The notes: generated by a model not told the origin, from the letters alone. Shown: positions 46,057-54,258, numbered from the stretch's first letter. The stretch is 64,000 nucleotides of DNA from Pararhodobacter aggregans (GCF_003075525.1 NZ_QDDR01000017.1:1-64000), one strand, 5' to 3'. Numbers and translations are program-made.

Positions 46057-46287
46057 TTGCTTGAGGCCATCGTCTCCAACGACGACAATCTGACCTACGG
46101 TGACATCATCAGCGTCTACACCAGCTCGAAGGAAGCCATTACGGCTCTCACAGACCGCGGCATCGAAGAACTCCGAGACATGCTCAGGGCCGCGCGCATG
46201 ACCCCCGAAACTTGGCATGAGTTCCTCGACGACTTCGTCCACGACGCAGAACTCGTCGCCCGCATCAAGGCCCAATCGCCGCGGTAG
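46057..46287 (+). CDS. Small acidic protein or C-terminal gene fragment
   Basis: The 76-residue frame reads as a well-formed helical protein (TYGDIISVYTSSKEAITALT, LRDMLRAARMTPETWHEFLD DFV). It starts only at a TTG without a ribosome site, and the same frame is open a further five codons upstream (to a TAG). This fits a gene that lost its N-terminal part more than an intact short gene. No family was recognised. Confidence 0.4.
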   Translation: MLEAIVSNDDNLTYGDIISVYTSSKEAITALTDRGIEELRDMLRAARMTPETWHEFLDDFVHDAELVARIKAQSPR

Positions 46288-46313
46288 CAACCGGCCGGTT
46301 ACGGATCAAACAC

Positions 46314-46604
46314 CTAGAGACCCGCTTCCCTCTGGTGCCGGATAGAGAGGATCGTCACGGCATCGCCAAGGATGTGGTAACGAGCCACATAACCGCTGTC
46401 GCCAAAGTCGATCAGCCATTCCCGAAATTCCTCGGGCAGATCATCGACTATCCGGCCGACGCGCGGATGCGCCCCGAGAATTTTCACTCCCTGCCGGATT
46501 GCCTCACCGGCCCGGCGCGCGGCGTCCGGGTTCTTGGGCCTTAGAAAGTCCCGCAGCCGCTGCAAATCCCGAAGCGCCGCCGGGGCGAAGATCACTTGTG
46601 GCAT
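46314..46604 (-). CDS. RelE/ParE-family toxin
   Basis: The 96-residue toxin has the helix pair APAALRDLQRLRDFLRPKNP, an Arg-rich middle (GAHPRVGRIVDDLPEEFREW) and the C-terminal β-strands GYVARYHILGDAVTILSIRHQRE. This is the form of type II toxins in the RelE/ParE superfamily. It overlaps its antitoxin by 13 nt, so translation is coupled. Only 5-10 % of residues appear shared with the first ParE, so this is a different pair. Confidence 0.88.
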   Translation of the reverse strand: MPQVIFAPAALRDLQRLRDFLRPKNPDAARRAGEAIRQGVKILGAHPRVGRIVDDLPEEFREWLIDFGDSGYVARYHILGDAVTILSIRHQREAGL

Positions 46605-46870
46605 TTGGGGGCGGGAAGCTCGGCATCAGTTCCCCAGCTTTCCAGCCATCTATCGACCTCTTCGGCAGTTGCGTGCAGCCCTGTCGCCTGAAATTCGTCC
46701 CAGGCCCTGAGCGTGTCCAGTCTTAGTGCCTCGCGCTTTTCCTCACGCTCAACATACTGCGCAATCGCCTCGCGCATGATCCAGTGTGAAGTGCGTTGCC
46801 GGGCTTTGGCCAAATGCTTAACCCGCCCCTTCATGTCGTCGTCCAGTTTGATGGAGGTTACGGATGCCAT
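46592..46870 (-). CDS. CopG-family ribbon-helix-helix antitoxin
   Basis: The 92-residue protein starts with the β-strand VTSIKLDDDMKGRVKHLA and a helix (RTSHWIMREAIAQYVER), the CopG/RHH DNA-binding fold, followed by an acidic toxin-binding tail. It should bind the AAGGTA-a-TACCTT palindrome 18 bp upstream. The start is supported by its position at the head of the toxin operon. Confidence 0.88.
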   Translation of the reverse strand: MASVTSIKLDDDMKGRVKHLAKARQRTSHWIMREAIAQYVEREEKREALRLDTLRAWDEFQATGLHATAEEVDRWLESWGTDAELPAPKCHK

Positions 46871-46887
46871 GCGAGCCTCTTGTGCAA

Positions 46888-46900
46888 AAGGTAATACCTT
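46888..46900. promoter_or_regulatory. Operator palindrome of the CopG/RelE pair
   Basis: AAGGTA-a-TACCTT is a perfect 13-bp palindrome between the antitoxin start and an AT-rich promoter-like stretch (CTAATATATAG). It fits an autoregulatory site bound by the ribbon-helix-helix antitoxin. Confidence 0.55.
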
Positions 46901-47256
46901 GCGCTAATATATAGTACTCGAATCTGGTTTGTCGATGGGGACCGGGAGAGAGCGTAGCGGACTGCCTTGGGGCAGGACTGATATGCTGTCTGGTCCTGCC
47001 CTATCTGCCTCAAGCGTCGCCCAGTCCTCGACCAGCAGATCACCGATGCCCTTCGGCGTGACCTCTTCCGGCCTGGCCGTTCTGGAGCCGAGTTTCCAAC
47101 AGGGCATGCAACTTCGCCATGCCTGATCGTCGGTCAGGGAGACTGCTTGACGGCTCGAAGAGACAGCCTCAACCCCGTCCAAATGGCTCTTAGCCGCCAG
47201 TTGGCCCGGTAGCGAGATGTGGCCCCCTCAACAATCGTTCGTCTTGTCGATGAATC
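46901..47256. other. Gap of 356 bp upstream of the IS66 element
   Basis: A minus-strand frame (46904-47182) is open with some protein-like wording (GIGDLLVEDWATLEADRAGP) but has no ribosome site and no recognised family. Nothing else is supported. It may be a fragment of a gene cut by the neighbouring IS66. Confidence 0.4.
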
Positions 47257-47338
47257 GTGAGTGTCACGAGCGGGTCATCTTGCGGGTGAGCTCTGCGCGC
47301 CAGAGATAGTCGGCACGCACTTTCAGGAGAGGTTGCCG

Positions 47339-47818
47339 ATGAGCTTCGACGAGCCGAAGAGTACAGATAATGCCATGCATCAAGTCATGCATGAAGCCCG
47401 TGACTATCAGCGGATCGAGGTGATCACCGGGCGCCGTCGCCGCCGTAACTGGACCGATGATGAGCGTGCGCAGATCGTGGCGGAGAGCGCGGTGCCGGGC
47501 GCGAACATCTCCGACGTCGCGCGTCGCTGGGGCGTGCATCGTGGGCTACTCACTGTCTGGCGGCGGGAGGCTGGCGTCAGCGGCAGCGCGCGCGGTCGCC
47601 GGACGGTGACCCCGCCGCAGGGGCCGCTTCAATTCGTGCCGATCACTCTTACCGCGTCGGAAGCTCCGCTGCCTGCCGCGGCGCGGCGCCCGGAAGAGCC
47701 GGGCAGCACGGCCTGCGGCCGGATCGAGCTCGAGATCGGAGGGGGCCGCATGGTCCTGACCGGGCCCGTCGACCCCGTTGTTGTGACTGCGCTCGTCGCG
47801 GCGTTGCGCGCACCATGA
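47339..47818 (+). CDS. tnpA: IS66 family accessory protein TnpA
   Basis: The 159-residue protein has the TnpA helix-turn-helix (RRNWTDDERAQIVAESAVPG ... DVARRWGVHRGLLTVWRREA) and the usual C-terminal tail ending in a RIELEIGGGRMVLTG-like segment. It is needed with TnpB and TnpC for transposition. ATG 47339 has AGGAGAGG 6 nt upstream. It overlaps tnpB by 4 nt. Confidence 0.9.
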   Translation: MSFDEPKSTDNAMHQVMHEARDYQRIEVITGRRRRRNWTDDERAQIVAESAVPGANISDVARRWGVHRGLLTVWRREAGVSGSARGRRTVTPPQGPLQFVPITLTASEAPLPAAARRPEEPGSTACGRIELEIGGGRMVLTGPVDPVVVTALVAALRAP

Positions 47819-48168
47819 TCCTGCCGACAGGTGGCGTGAAGATCGTCGTCGCCACGACGCCGATCGACTTCCGGCGCGGCATCAACGGGTCGGCTGCGAT
47901 CGTCGCCAGCGCGCTCGCAGCCGACCCGTATTGCGGTGATGTCTTCATCTTCCGACCGCGCCGCGCGGACAGGTTGCGACTGATCTTTTGGGACGGCAGT
48001 GGCATGGTTCTGGCCACGAAGTGGCTTGAAGGTCGCCGGTTCGCCTGGCCTGGTCCCGGGGATGGTACGATGGTGCTGACGCGCGAGGAGTTCGGGTTGC
48101 TCCTGGCCGGCCTGGATTGGACGAAGGCTCGACGCCCAGCTGTCAAAAGGCCAGTATATATTGCCTGA
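47815..48168 (+). CDS. tnpB: IS66 family accessory protein TnpB
   Basis: The 117-residue protein carries the conserved IS66 Orf2 pattern: VKIVVATTPIDFRRGINGSA, VFIFRPRRADRLRLIFWDGSG and WLEGRRFAWP. Its function in transposition is unknown although it is conserved in the family. It appears intact. Confidence 0.93.
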   Translation: MILPTGGVKIVVATTPIDFRRGINGSAAIVASALAADPYCGDVFIFRPRRADRLRLIFWDGSGMVLATKWLEGRRFAWPGPGDGTMVLTREEFGLLLAGLDWTKARRPAVKRPVYIA

Positions 48169-48215
48169 ACTATCTGTATTTGTTTGATTTTGTCGCCCGC
48201 ATGGTATAGTTTGCC

Positions 48216-49813
48216 ATGCAAGCTGACAGCACTTTGATCTCAACTGGTGCGCCCGGTTTGACGCGGCTCGTGAAGGCCCTTCAGGCCGAGAATGCAGAGT
48301 TGCGCGTCTATGCCACCCTGCTGCGGATCATGATCTTCGGCGCCAAATCCGAGAAGCTTGCGACGCTTGATCCCACGCAGACTGCCCTCGATCTCGGGGA
48401 CCTGGCGGATGTGCCTGCAGCTGCAAATGATGACGCCCCCGACGACGCCAGAGGGGCAGGACGCGCCAAACCCGCCCCGCCCCGCCGCGCGCGGCGGCAC
48501 GCAACATGGGGGCACTGCCGCGGCATCTGCCCCGCGTCGAGGTCGTCATCGAACCCGAAGACGCAGGCAATGCCTGCTGTGGCGCCCTGCGGGTGCGCAT
48601 CGGCGAGGATGTCAGCGAAGCGCTGGATGTCGTGCCTGCGCGGCTGCGTGTCATCCGCACGATCCGTCCGAAGTATGCCTGCCGGCACTGCCAGGAGCGC
48701 GTCGTTCAAGCTGCGGCACCTGCCCGGGTGATGTCTGGTGGCATGGTCAGCACGGCGCTGGTGGCCCATGTTGTAGCCGCAAAATTTGCATGGCACCTGC
48801 CGCTGTACCGGCAGACGCAGATCTTCGCCGGCCATGGCGTCCAGCTTGACCGCGGCACGCTGGGCGGCTGGATCGCACGCGCCGCCTGGTGGCTCAAGCC
48901 CCTGCATGAGCGGCTGCTGAGCTTCATCCAGGCGCAGCCGCGGGTATTTTGTGACGAGACACCTTTGCCCCGGCTGGCCCCCGGCCGAGGCCGAACCAAG
49001 GTGAGCCAGCTCTGGGCCTATGCCGTCGACGACCGGAACTGGCGGGGCCCCGCACCGCCAGCCGTGGCCTATGTCTACACCGAGGGACGCGGCGCGCAGG
49101 ATCTTCTGGCGCATCTGGGCCGCTTTGCCGGCGTTCTCCAGGTAGATGGGTTTGGCGCTTACAAGACCGTGGTCAAGCAGCGTCGCAAGAGCAACGCCGC
49201 CCCGCTCGAGCTTGCCTTCTGCCTTGCCCATGCCCGACGCAAGTTCGCGGACGTGTTCAAGACGACCCAGTCGCGGGCGGCGCTCGAGGTTCTGGGCCGG
49301 ATCGCCAAGGTCTATGAGGTGGAGAAGCGTATCCGTGGCCTGAGCGATGTCGAGCGGCTGGCGGTGCGCAAGGCCGAGAGTGCAGCCTTGATGGATGATC
49401 TGAAGCGGCAGCTGACAGAGATCCGTGACGCCGTCGCGTCGCAGTCCTCGATTGGCAAGGCCGCGGCCTATACCTTGAAGCATTGGCAAGGACTGACTGT
49501 CTTCCTGCAGGACGGTCGGATCGAGGTGGACAGCAACATCGTCGAGCGCGCCATCAAGCCGGTATGCCTGACGAGAAAGAACGCACTTTTCGCCGGCTCT
49601 GCCAGCGGCGGCGAGAGCTGGGCTGTCTTGGCCTCGCTGGTCAACACCTGCAAGATGAACGACATTGACCCAGAGACCTGGCTCTCCGATGTGCTCGAGC
49701 GCATCGTCTCGGGGCGCACCACGATCAACCGGCTCGATGAGCTTCTGCCCTGGACCTGGAAGGCGGCACGCTTGGCCAAGGCCAACGACACTCTGGAGGC
49801 GCAGGCTGCATGA
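48216..49813 (+). pseudogene. tnpC: IS66 transposase TnpC, frameshifted
   Basis: The DDE transposase is split between two frames. The N-terminal part (leucine-rich helix and KSEKLATL region) reads from 48216 in one frame and the catalytic part (GALPRHLPRVEVVIEPED onward, with DETPLP, LQVDGFGAYK and an E motif near EVDSNIVERAIKP) in the frame that covers 48506-49813. The shift falls in GC-rich DNA near 48470-48505, close to runs of CCCCG. It is either an inactivating indel, a sequencing error or, less likely, recoding. Confidence 0.8.
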
Positions 49814-50370
49814 ACACATCCACCCCGACCAGTGCGCCGAAGCGGCTCATGCTCGACGAGAAGGACTTCTTCGACGTCCTGCGTGCGCAGCGCCCCAGTC
49901 CGCCCGCCACCGATCCGCAGACCTTGGATGGATACCTCACCGCGCTCATCATCGGGCCGCGCTTCATCGATCCTCGCCAATGGATCCCATCCTTTGTAGG
50001 CGAAGGTGCCCTCATGGCGCCTGAACACACGACCGAGGCCAAGGCGCTCCAGTCACTAGTTGCGGCCTACAACACGATCTCCTCGGGGCTGGGCGACACG
50101 CCCGGGACCTGGCGCCCGCGGCTGGTTGCGCACGGCGGGGCGGCGGCTGCGCCCTGCCTGTGGGCAGGTGGCTTCCTGCTCGGGACGAAGTTCGCGCCCA
50201 GGCTCTGGAAACCGGTATTGCAGGGCGCCGAGGGCGACCTGATAGGACCGATCAGAGAAATGGCCGACCCGCGTGCCAATCTTGATGCCGCCGCTGTCAC
50301 GAAGGTCGCCAAGGCCGTCGTCGCCATCCGCGCGCACTTCATGCCACGCAGGGCAAAGTCCTTCCGCTGA
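49810..50370 (+). CDS. UPF0149 (YecA/YgfB-like) family IS66 passenger protein
   Basis: The 186-residue protein has the UPF0149 pattern (TLDGYLTALIIGPRFIDPRQ WIPSF) and a helical C-terminal half. It begins at an ATGA overlap with tnpC and lies inside the element's terminal repeats, so it travels with the IS. The role of such proteins in IS66 relatives is not known. It is intact and has no C-terminal SEC-C zinc motif. Confidence 0.8.
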   Translation: MNTSTPTSAPKRLMLDEKDFFDVLRAQRPSPPATDPQTLDGYLTALIIGPRFIDPRQWIPSFVGEGALMAPEHTTEAKALQSLVAAYNTISSGLGDTPGTWRPRLVAHGGAAAAPCLWAGGFLLGTKFAPRLWKPVLQGAEGDLIGPIREMADPRANLDAAAVTKVAKAVVAIRAHFMPRRAKSFR

Positions 50371-50424
50371 GAGCGATCCGCCCGTCAAGGCAGGTCGACA
50401 GCGGCCAGCTCGTGACGCTCACCT

Positions 50425-50571
50425 TCAGCTCAGCCGGATCGGTGCGACGGGCACCGGCGTCGGTTCTGGCGCGATCATCACCGGCGTGAACCGCGTCGAA
50501 GGCCCACAACCAAGCAGACCAGTCCGAAATTCCTTGCGCCACCGCGTCAGCAGCGTGCGCGATATGTCGTA
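50425..50571 (-). pseudogene. Fragment of a second IS66-family tnpA
   Basis: The minus strand reads YDISRTLLTRWRKEFRTGLL then STRFTPVMIAPEPTPVPVAP, the recognition helix and C-terminal region of an IS66 TnpA. It differs from the copy at 47339, ends in a stop where the IS66 right end joins, and is cut at its N-terminal side by the IS5 left end at 50572. It is a relic of an older IS66-type element squeezed between two later ones. Confidence 0.65.
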
Positions 50572-51402
50572 GGGTCAGGACTCATAGCCAGAAGATGACG
50601 GTTGCGGCGAGAGCGATGGCCGAGAGGAAGACCTTCGGGCACCGGTCATAGCGCGTTGCCACCCGCCGCCAGTCCTTGAGCCTGCCGAACATGATCTCGA
50701 TCCGGTTGCGGCGTTTGTAGCGGCGCTTGTCGTACTTCGCCGGTGACTTTCGCTGCTTCCGGCCGGGGATGCAGGCGCGTATCCCCTTGTCTTTCAACGC
50801 TTCACGGAACCAGTCGGCGTCGTAGCCGCGATCCCCGAGCAGCCAGTCGACATCCGGCAGACTGTCGCAAAGCGCCCGCGCACCGATGTAGTCGCTGACC
50901 TGCCCTGCCGTTACGAACAGGTTGAGAGGGCGTCCCTGGCTGTCGCAGATGGCGTGCAGTTTCGTGTTCATGCCGCCCTTGGTCCGTCCGATCAGGCGAC
51001 CGCGCCCCCCTTTTTGACGCTCAGACTGGACGCCGTGCGGTGGGCCTTCAGGTAGGTGGCGTCGATCATCACCGTCTTCTTCTCGCCGTGCCCGGCAGCC
51101 AGTCCGGCCATCATCCTCGCGAAGACGCCCTTGTCGCTCCAGCGCTTCCAGCGGTTGTAGAGCGTCTTGTGAGGCCCGTATTCCTTCGGCGCGTCTCGCC
51201 AGCGCAACCCATTACGATTGATGAAGATAATCCCACTCAGGACGCGCCGATCATCGACGCGCGGCTTGCCATGGGACTTCGGGAAGTAGGGCTCCAGACG
51301 CGCCATCTGCGCATCGCTCAGCCAGAAGAGATCAGACATATCACCGCTCTGTTTTCACGAGATGAATCATGCCCTTCCGCTGAAATCAATGGGTCCTGAC
51401 CC
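50572..51402 (-). mobile_element. IS5-family insertion sequence (IS427-like)
   Basis: An 831-bp element is bounded by 13-bp inverted repeats GGGTCAGGACTCA and, reversed, GGGTCAGGACCCA (one mismatch). It carries a single transposase in two overlapping frames on the minus strand. Flanks differ (IS66 tnpA remnant on the left, sigma gene on the right) and no short target duplication is visible, so the two flanks did not originally adjoin. Confidence 0.88.
50582..51339 (-). CDS. IS5-family transposase, two frames joined by probable programmed frameshift
   Basis: The first frame (50992-51339) encodes the DNA-binding part and first catalytic Asp (SDAQMARLEPYFPKS, KTVMIDATYLKAHRTA). The second (50582-50971) encodes the rest with the second Asp and final Glu (GDRGYDADWFREAL, RNRIEIMFGRLKDWRR). 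They are separated by AAAAAGGGGGG on the coding strand, a slippery site of the kind IS427-group elements use for -1 frameshifting. A full product would be about 250 residues, normal for the group. Confidence 0.85.
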
Positions 51403-51709
51403 GACGCAGTTGCATCAGGGCGGTATTGATCGCAATGCGTGTGATCCAGGTCGAAAAAGCAGAGGTTCCGCGAAAGCTGTCCAGACGTCGAAACGCTGCG
51501 AGATAGGTTTCCTGCACCACATCTTCGGCTTCGGCATCCGTCGCAACGATCCCCCTTGCGACCCTGAACAGCCGAGGGTTGTTGCGCCGGATCAGTTCCC
51601 GGACCGCGGGTTCAGAACGTGCAGCCGCAGCCGCCAGCAGGTCGCCCTCGCTGATCGTTTCGTCGATGATCTGGTGTTGATCGACCCGGTGCCGGGACAG
51701 ATTGGTCAT
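51386..51709 (-). pseudogene. ECF sigma factor truncated by the IS5 element
   Basis: The first about 103 residues are a sigma-70 region 2 of ECF type (RELIRRNNPRLFRVARGIVA, DAEDVVQETYLAAFRRLDSF, STWITRIAINTALMQLRR). Reading then enters the IS5 terminal repeat at 51402 and stops after VRTH. Region 4, needed for -35 recognition, is missing. The gene is ATGA-coupled to the cupredoxin gene upstream, so the sigma factor probably once controlled that operon and is now non-functional. Confidence 0.85.
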
Positions 51710-52236
51710 TCGTATTCCTCCCGCAGGATCCGGCCGCGGGCGATGATGTCGTCCACCCGCGGAAATCCTGCAAGCGCCTCGGGCTCAAGATCGTCGCTGT
51801 CGCCCGCCGCCCCCTCCCATCCCTGATCGGTTGGCTGACCGACCAAGATCCGGCCAACCATTCCTGCCATTTCATGCGGCAGGCAATAGTAATCGTAGAC
51901 ACCGGAAACCGTCAGCGTGACCTCGAAACTCTCACCGGGCAGCAGGAAGTCGCTGTCCCACACGACGGCCTGTTCCGGAGTACGCCGTTGCCGATCAAAA
52001 ATGTCCGGATGGTAGGCGGTCGCGGTATGGCTGTTCCCGGGATCTCGGTTCACGAAACGTACGGTCGTGCCCGGGGCCACCGCAAGGCCAACCGGTGCGA
52101 ACCAGACATGCTCTCCCCGTGCGGTTCCCTTCATCTCAATGGTTTCACCAGGGCCCGCCAATGTGACGCGCGGAAAGCCGAGGGTGGCGATCACGCCACC
52201 CCCGACCATAAGAAACTCTCTGCGGCCCGGCGTCAT
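51706..52236 (-). CDS. TAT-exported cupredoxin (plastocyanin/azurin-like)
   Basis: The 176-residue blue copper-type protein has a twin-arginine signal (RREFLMVGGGVIATLGF) and a type-1 copper site: His in SHTATAYHP, then Cys, His and Met in YYCLPHEMAGM. The C-terminal 40 residues are acidic and outside the cupredoxin fold. It may carry electrons to a periplasmic or membrane oxidase, or bind copper. Its neighbours are a truncated ECF sigma gene and an amber-interrupted exported protein gene. Confidence 0.9.
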   Translation of the reverse strand: MTPGRREFLMVGGGVIATLGFPRVTLAGPGETIEMKGTARGEHVWFAPVGLAVAPGTTVRFVNRDPGNSHTATAYHPDIFDRQRRTPEQAVVWDSDFLLPGESFEVTLTVSGVYDYYCLPHEMAGMVGRILVGQPTDQGWEGAAGDSDDLEPEALAGFPRVDDIIARGRILREEYE

Positions 52237-52652
52237 TCCGCAAGCCTCGATTTGGCATCCTCGTCGTGGAACAGCACGACATGGGCATGGGGCCTGTCCA
52301 CGCCAGGATGCCCGGCGTTGAAGTAGATGTCGACGGATGAAACCGTGTGATTGCCGACCGCCAGCCCGTCATAGGAGGTACCGCTCTGCAGGTCTTCCAA
52401 AGGCGTCATGTAAACCGTGGCCGAGAGATTGCCGTCATGGTCATAGGCCAGGAACGGGCCGGCTGGGAGCGTATCCGGGTCAACGAACAGCGTGCCGAGA
52501 CCCGGGATGAATTCCGGCAGGGGCAGCGCATCGCTGACCTAAATATAGGGGGCGCCCGGGGGCGACATCTGCAGCACGTCCTCGTCATGGGCAAGGGCAT
52601 TGCCGGTGGACAAAGTGAGCGCGATCGCGGCGAGAGTGAGAGCGGATTTCAT
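52233..52652 (-). pseudogene. Exported protein gene interrupted by an in-frame amber codon
   Basis: A frame of 140 codons starts at ATG 52652 (AAGGAAG 4 nt upstream), encodes a signal peptide (MKSALTLAAIALTLSTGNAL) and stays open to the TGA that overlaps the cupredoxin start, except for one TAG at codon 38 (52539-52541). Sequence on both sides is protein-like: MSPPGAPYI before it and VSDALPLPEFIPGLGTLFVD after it, with a His/Asp-rich end (HAHVVLFHDEDAK). It is most simply a point-mutated gene of unknown function. Confidence 0.75.
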
Positions 52653-52782
52653 TTTACTTCCTTTCAATGTCTGAGGTGCCACAGTCGTGGGCACCTGTCT
52701 CTTTGATGCGCCAGAGTCAGAAAGGTTCGCAGAAATGTTTCGCCGTCAGGTTTTGGCCCGCCTGGTTGTGGCAGGTTCCATG

Positions 52783-53061
52783 TTATCTTGCTTGGGCAGC
52801 CCTGTTCGGATGACCGACCGGAAACGTGCTCTTTCCCAGAATCTCGCCACGCCTATCGACGATCAACCGCAGGGCGCGGCCCTGGTGACGGAATGTCAAT
52901 CGCCAACGGCCCGCGTCCTCACCCTCTCCCGTCTCGCAAAGAGATGCGATCTGCCCGCCTTGCATCCGGTGACGGGTTTCTTCGACGGACAGGTCAAACG
53001 CGTCGGCCAGAACCAGCGCGTCGACGACGAATTGGTTCCCGCGTCGTTCAACGTCGGTCAT
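52783..53061 (-). CDS. DUF6522-like small protein
   Basis: The 92-residue protein has the α/β pattern of the DUF6522 group (FVVDALVLADAFDLSVEETR, TGEGEDAGRWRLTFRHQGRA LRLIVDR). These are found beside cbb3 oxidase and denitrification genes, but no function is known. It overlaps the preceding gene by 4 nt (ATGA). Upstream of 52783 there is a 130-bp gap before the amber gene. Confidence 0.7.
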   Translation of the reverse strand: MTDVERRGNQFVVDALVLADAFDLSVEETRHRMQGGQIASLCETGEGEDAGRWRLTFRHQGRALRLIVDRRGEILGKSTFPVGHPNRAAQAR

Positions 53062-53291
53062 GTCCTGTCTTGCCAGTAGCCATTTGCCACCGCGACGGTG
53101 GCGAAATGCGTCGCGACCACCTGGCTGACAGCGATCAGGGCGCCGGAGTCTTCGGCGTATTCCGGTCGCAACCGGTCACGCGCGTCGGCGTCTGGTTGGG
53201 TCAGCTTCACGGCCACACGTGCAAGCTTTACCGCGAGGTCATAACCCTCTTCGGGCGTTGTCGTCTTCAGTGTCGGGAGCCAGTTTACCAT
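53058..53291 (-). CDS. Small helical protein in the cco cluster
   Basis: The 77-residue product (ATG 53291, AAGG upstream) is mostly helical (GYDLAVKLARVAVKLTQPDA, VSQVVATHFATVAVANGYWQ). It overlaps the end of ccoS by 53 nt in another frame and the next gene by 4 nt. It has no signal or membrane segment. No family was recognised; the operon position suggests a cofactor or assembly role for the oxidase. Confidence 0.6.
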   Translation of the reverse strand: MVNWLPTLKTTTPEEGYDLAVKLARVAVKLTQPDADARDRLRPEYAEDSGALIAVSQVVATHFATVAVANGYWQDRT

Positions 53292-53451
53292 CGGATTTAC
53301 CTTCTGTTTCGATTGCTTGATCAGGAGGGATGATGCGCCACGCGGCACCATCAGGGTCATCGAACTGTCCGTTTCTGAGCGCCCAGAAAAACGCGCAGAG
53401 ACCTAGCAGACCGAGTCCGATCGAGAGAGGTATGAGTAACAGGAGGCTCAC
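53239..53451 (-). CDS. ccoS: cbb3-type cytochrome oxidase assembly protein CcoS
   Basis: The 70-residue protein is a single-helix membrane protein with the CcoS signature GLCAFFWALRNGQFDDPDGA, required for heme and copper insertion in cbb3 oxidases. GTG 53451 overlaps the DUF2189 stop as GTGA. CcoS usually follows ccoGHI; those genes are not in this window. The short hydrophilic tail is typical. Confidence 0.9.
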   Translation of the reverse strand: MSLLLLIPLSIGLGLLGLCAFFWALRNGQFDDPDGAAWRIIPPDQAIETEGKSDGKLAPDTEDDNARRGL

Positions 53452-54245
53452 TGCCGCTCACCCGCGATTGCCAGGTAAGCATGCCAGGTGCCGTGACCAA
53501 GAACCGGGAACAGGACGATCAGCCCAATCAGGCCGGTTACGACTGACAGGCCCAATCCCAGGGCGACAAACAGACCCCAAACCAGCATGGGGCGCAGATT
53601 CTTCACCGTCATGACAAAACTCAGCCCCATGGCGGTCAGCGCATCGGTCTTGCGCGACACCAGCATGGGAATGGAAAAGACGCTGATCGCGAAGGCGAAG
53701 GCCGCGAACAACCCGCCCACCAGAGTACCGGTGATGATTAGCGCCCATCCCCGTGGCGTCGTCAATGCGTTGATCAACGCCTCCTCCGCGCCGGGGAACG
53801 GGCTAAGGCCAAAAAACAGCGCATAGAGCAGGTCCGCGGCCCTGAGCCAGAACAGGACGAGCAGTCCGAGCAGCAATCCTGCATAGGCCAATTGCCCGCC
53901 CGACGCCGGCCGGAACACCAGCATGTCGGAAAACGAAACCTGTTGACCCTGTGCCTGTCTGTGGCTTTTCTCGTAAAGCCCGATCGCCAGGAACGGGCCG
54001 ACAATCAGGAAGCCTGAGATCGCGGGCAGCGCGAGATACAAGAGATGGCTCGCGTGGAGTGCCCAGAGGACCGCATAGGATACCAGTGTCAGAAACAGCC
54101 CATAGGCAAGGCTGGCCCACGGCGCCATTCGCACATCATGCCAACCTGCCCGCAACCAGTCCGCCGCCGAAGACGATGGCAGGTCGCGTGCGTGGGGCGA
54201 GGCGGGCCGATCCGGGTTTCGCAAGGTTGGTAGTGGTTCCAGCAT
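53448..54245 (-). CDS. DUF2189-family integral membrane protein
   Basis: The 265-residue protein has six helices in a duplicated arrangement (SLAYGLFLTLVSYAVLWALH ... GFLIVGPFLAIGLYE) and matches the DUF2189 membrane family often found beside cytochrome oxidase genes. ATG 54245 is preceded by AAGGAG 6 nt upstream. Its role may be in assembly or transport, not established. It lies 13 nt after a small membrane protein gene. Confidence 0.85.
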   Translation of the reverse strand: MLEPLPTLRNPDRPASPHARDLPSSSAADWLRAGWHDVRMAPWASLAYGLFLTLVSYAVLWALHASHLLYLALPAISGFLIVGPFLAIGLYEKSHRQAQGQQVSFSDMLVFRPASGGQLAYAGLLLGLLVLFWLRAADLLYALFFGLSPFPGAEEALINALTTPRGWALIITGTLVGGLFAAFAFAISVFSIPMLVSRKTDALTAMGLSFVMTVKNLRPMLVWGLFVALGLGLSVVTGLIGLIVLFPVLGHGTWHAYLAIAGERQ

Positions 54246-54258
54246 CCCGTTCTCCTTT

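Larger units (their letters stand above)
47257..50422 (+). mobile_element. IS66-family insertion sequence with passenger gene
   Basis: Ends are marked by related terminal repeats: GTGAGTGTCACGAGCGGG at the left and, reversed, GTGAGCGTCACGAGCTGG at the right. Inside are tnpA, tnpB, tnpC and a fourth gene, all on the plus strand with ATGA overlaps at tnpA/tnpB and tnpC/passenger. No matching 8-bp target duplication flanks the element (GATGAATC versus CTTCAGCT), so at least one side has been rearranged since insertion. Confidence 0.85.
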
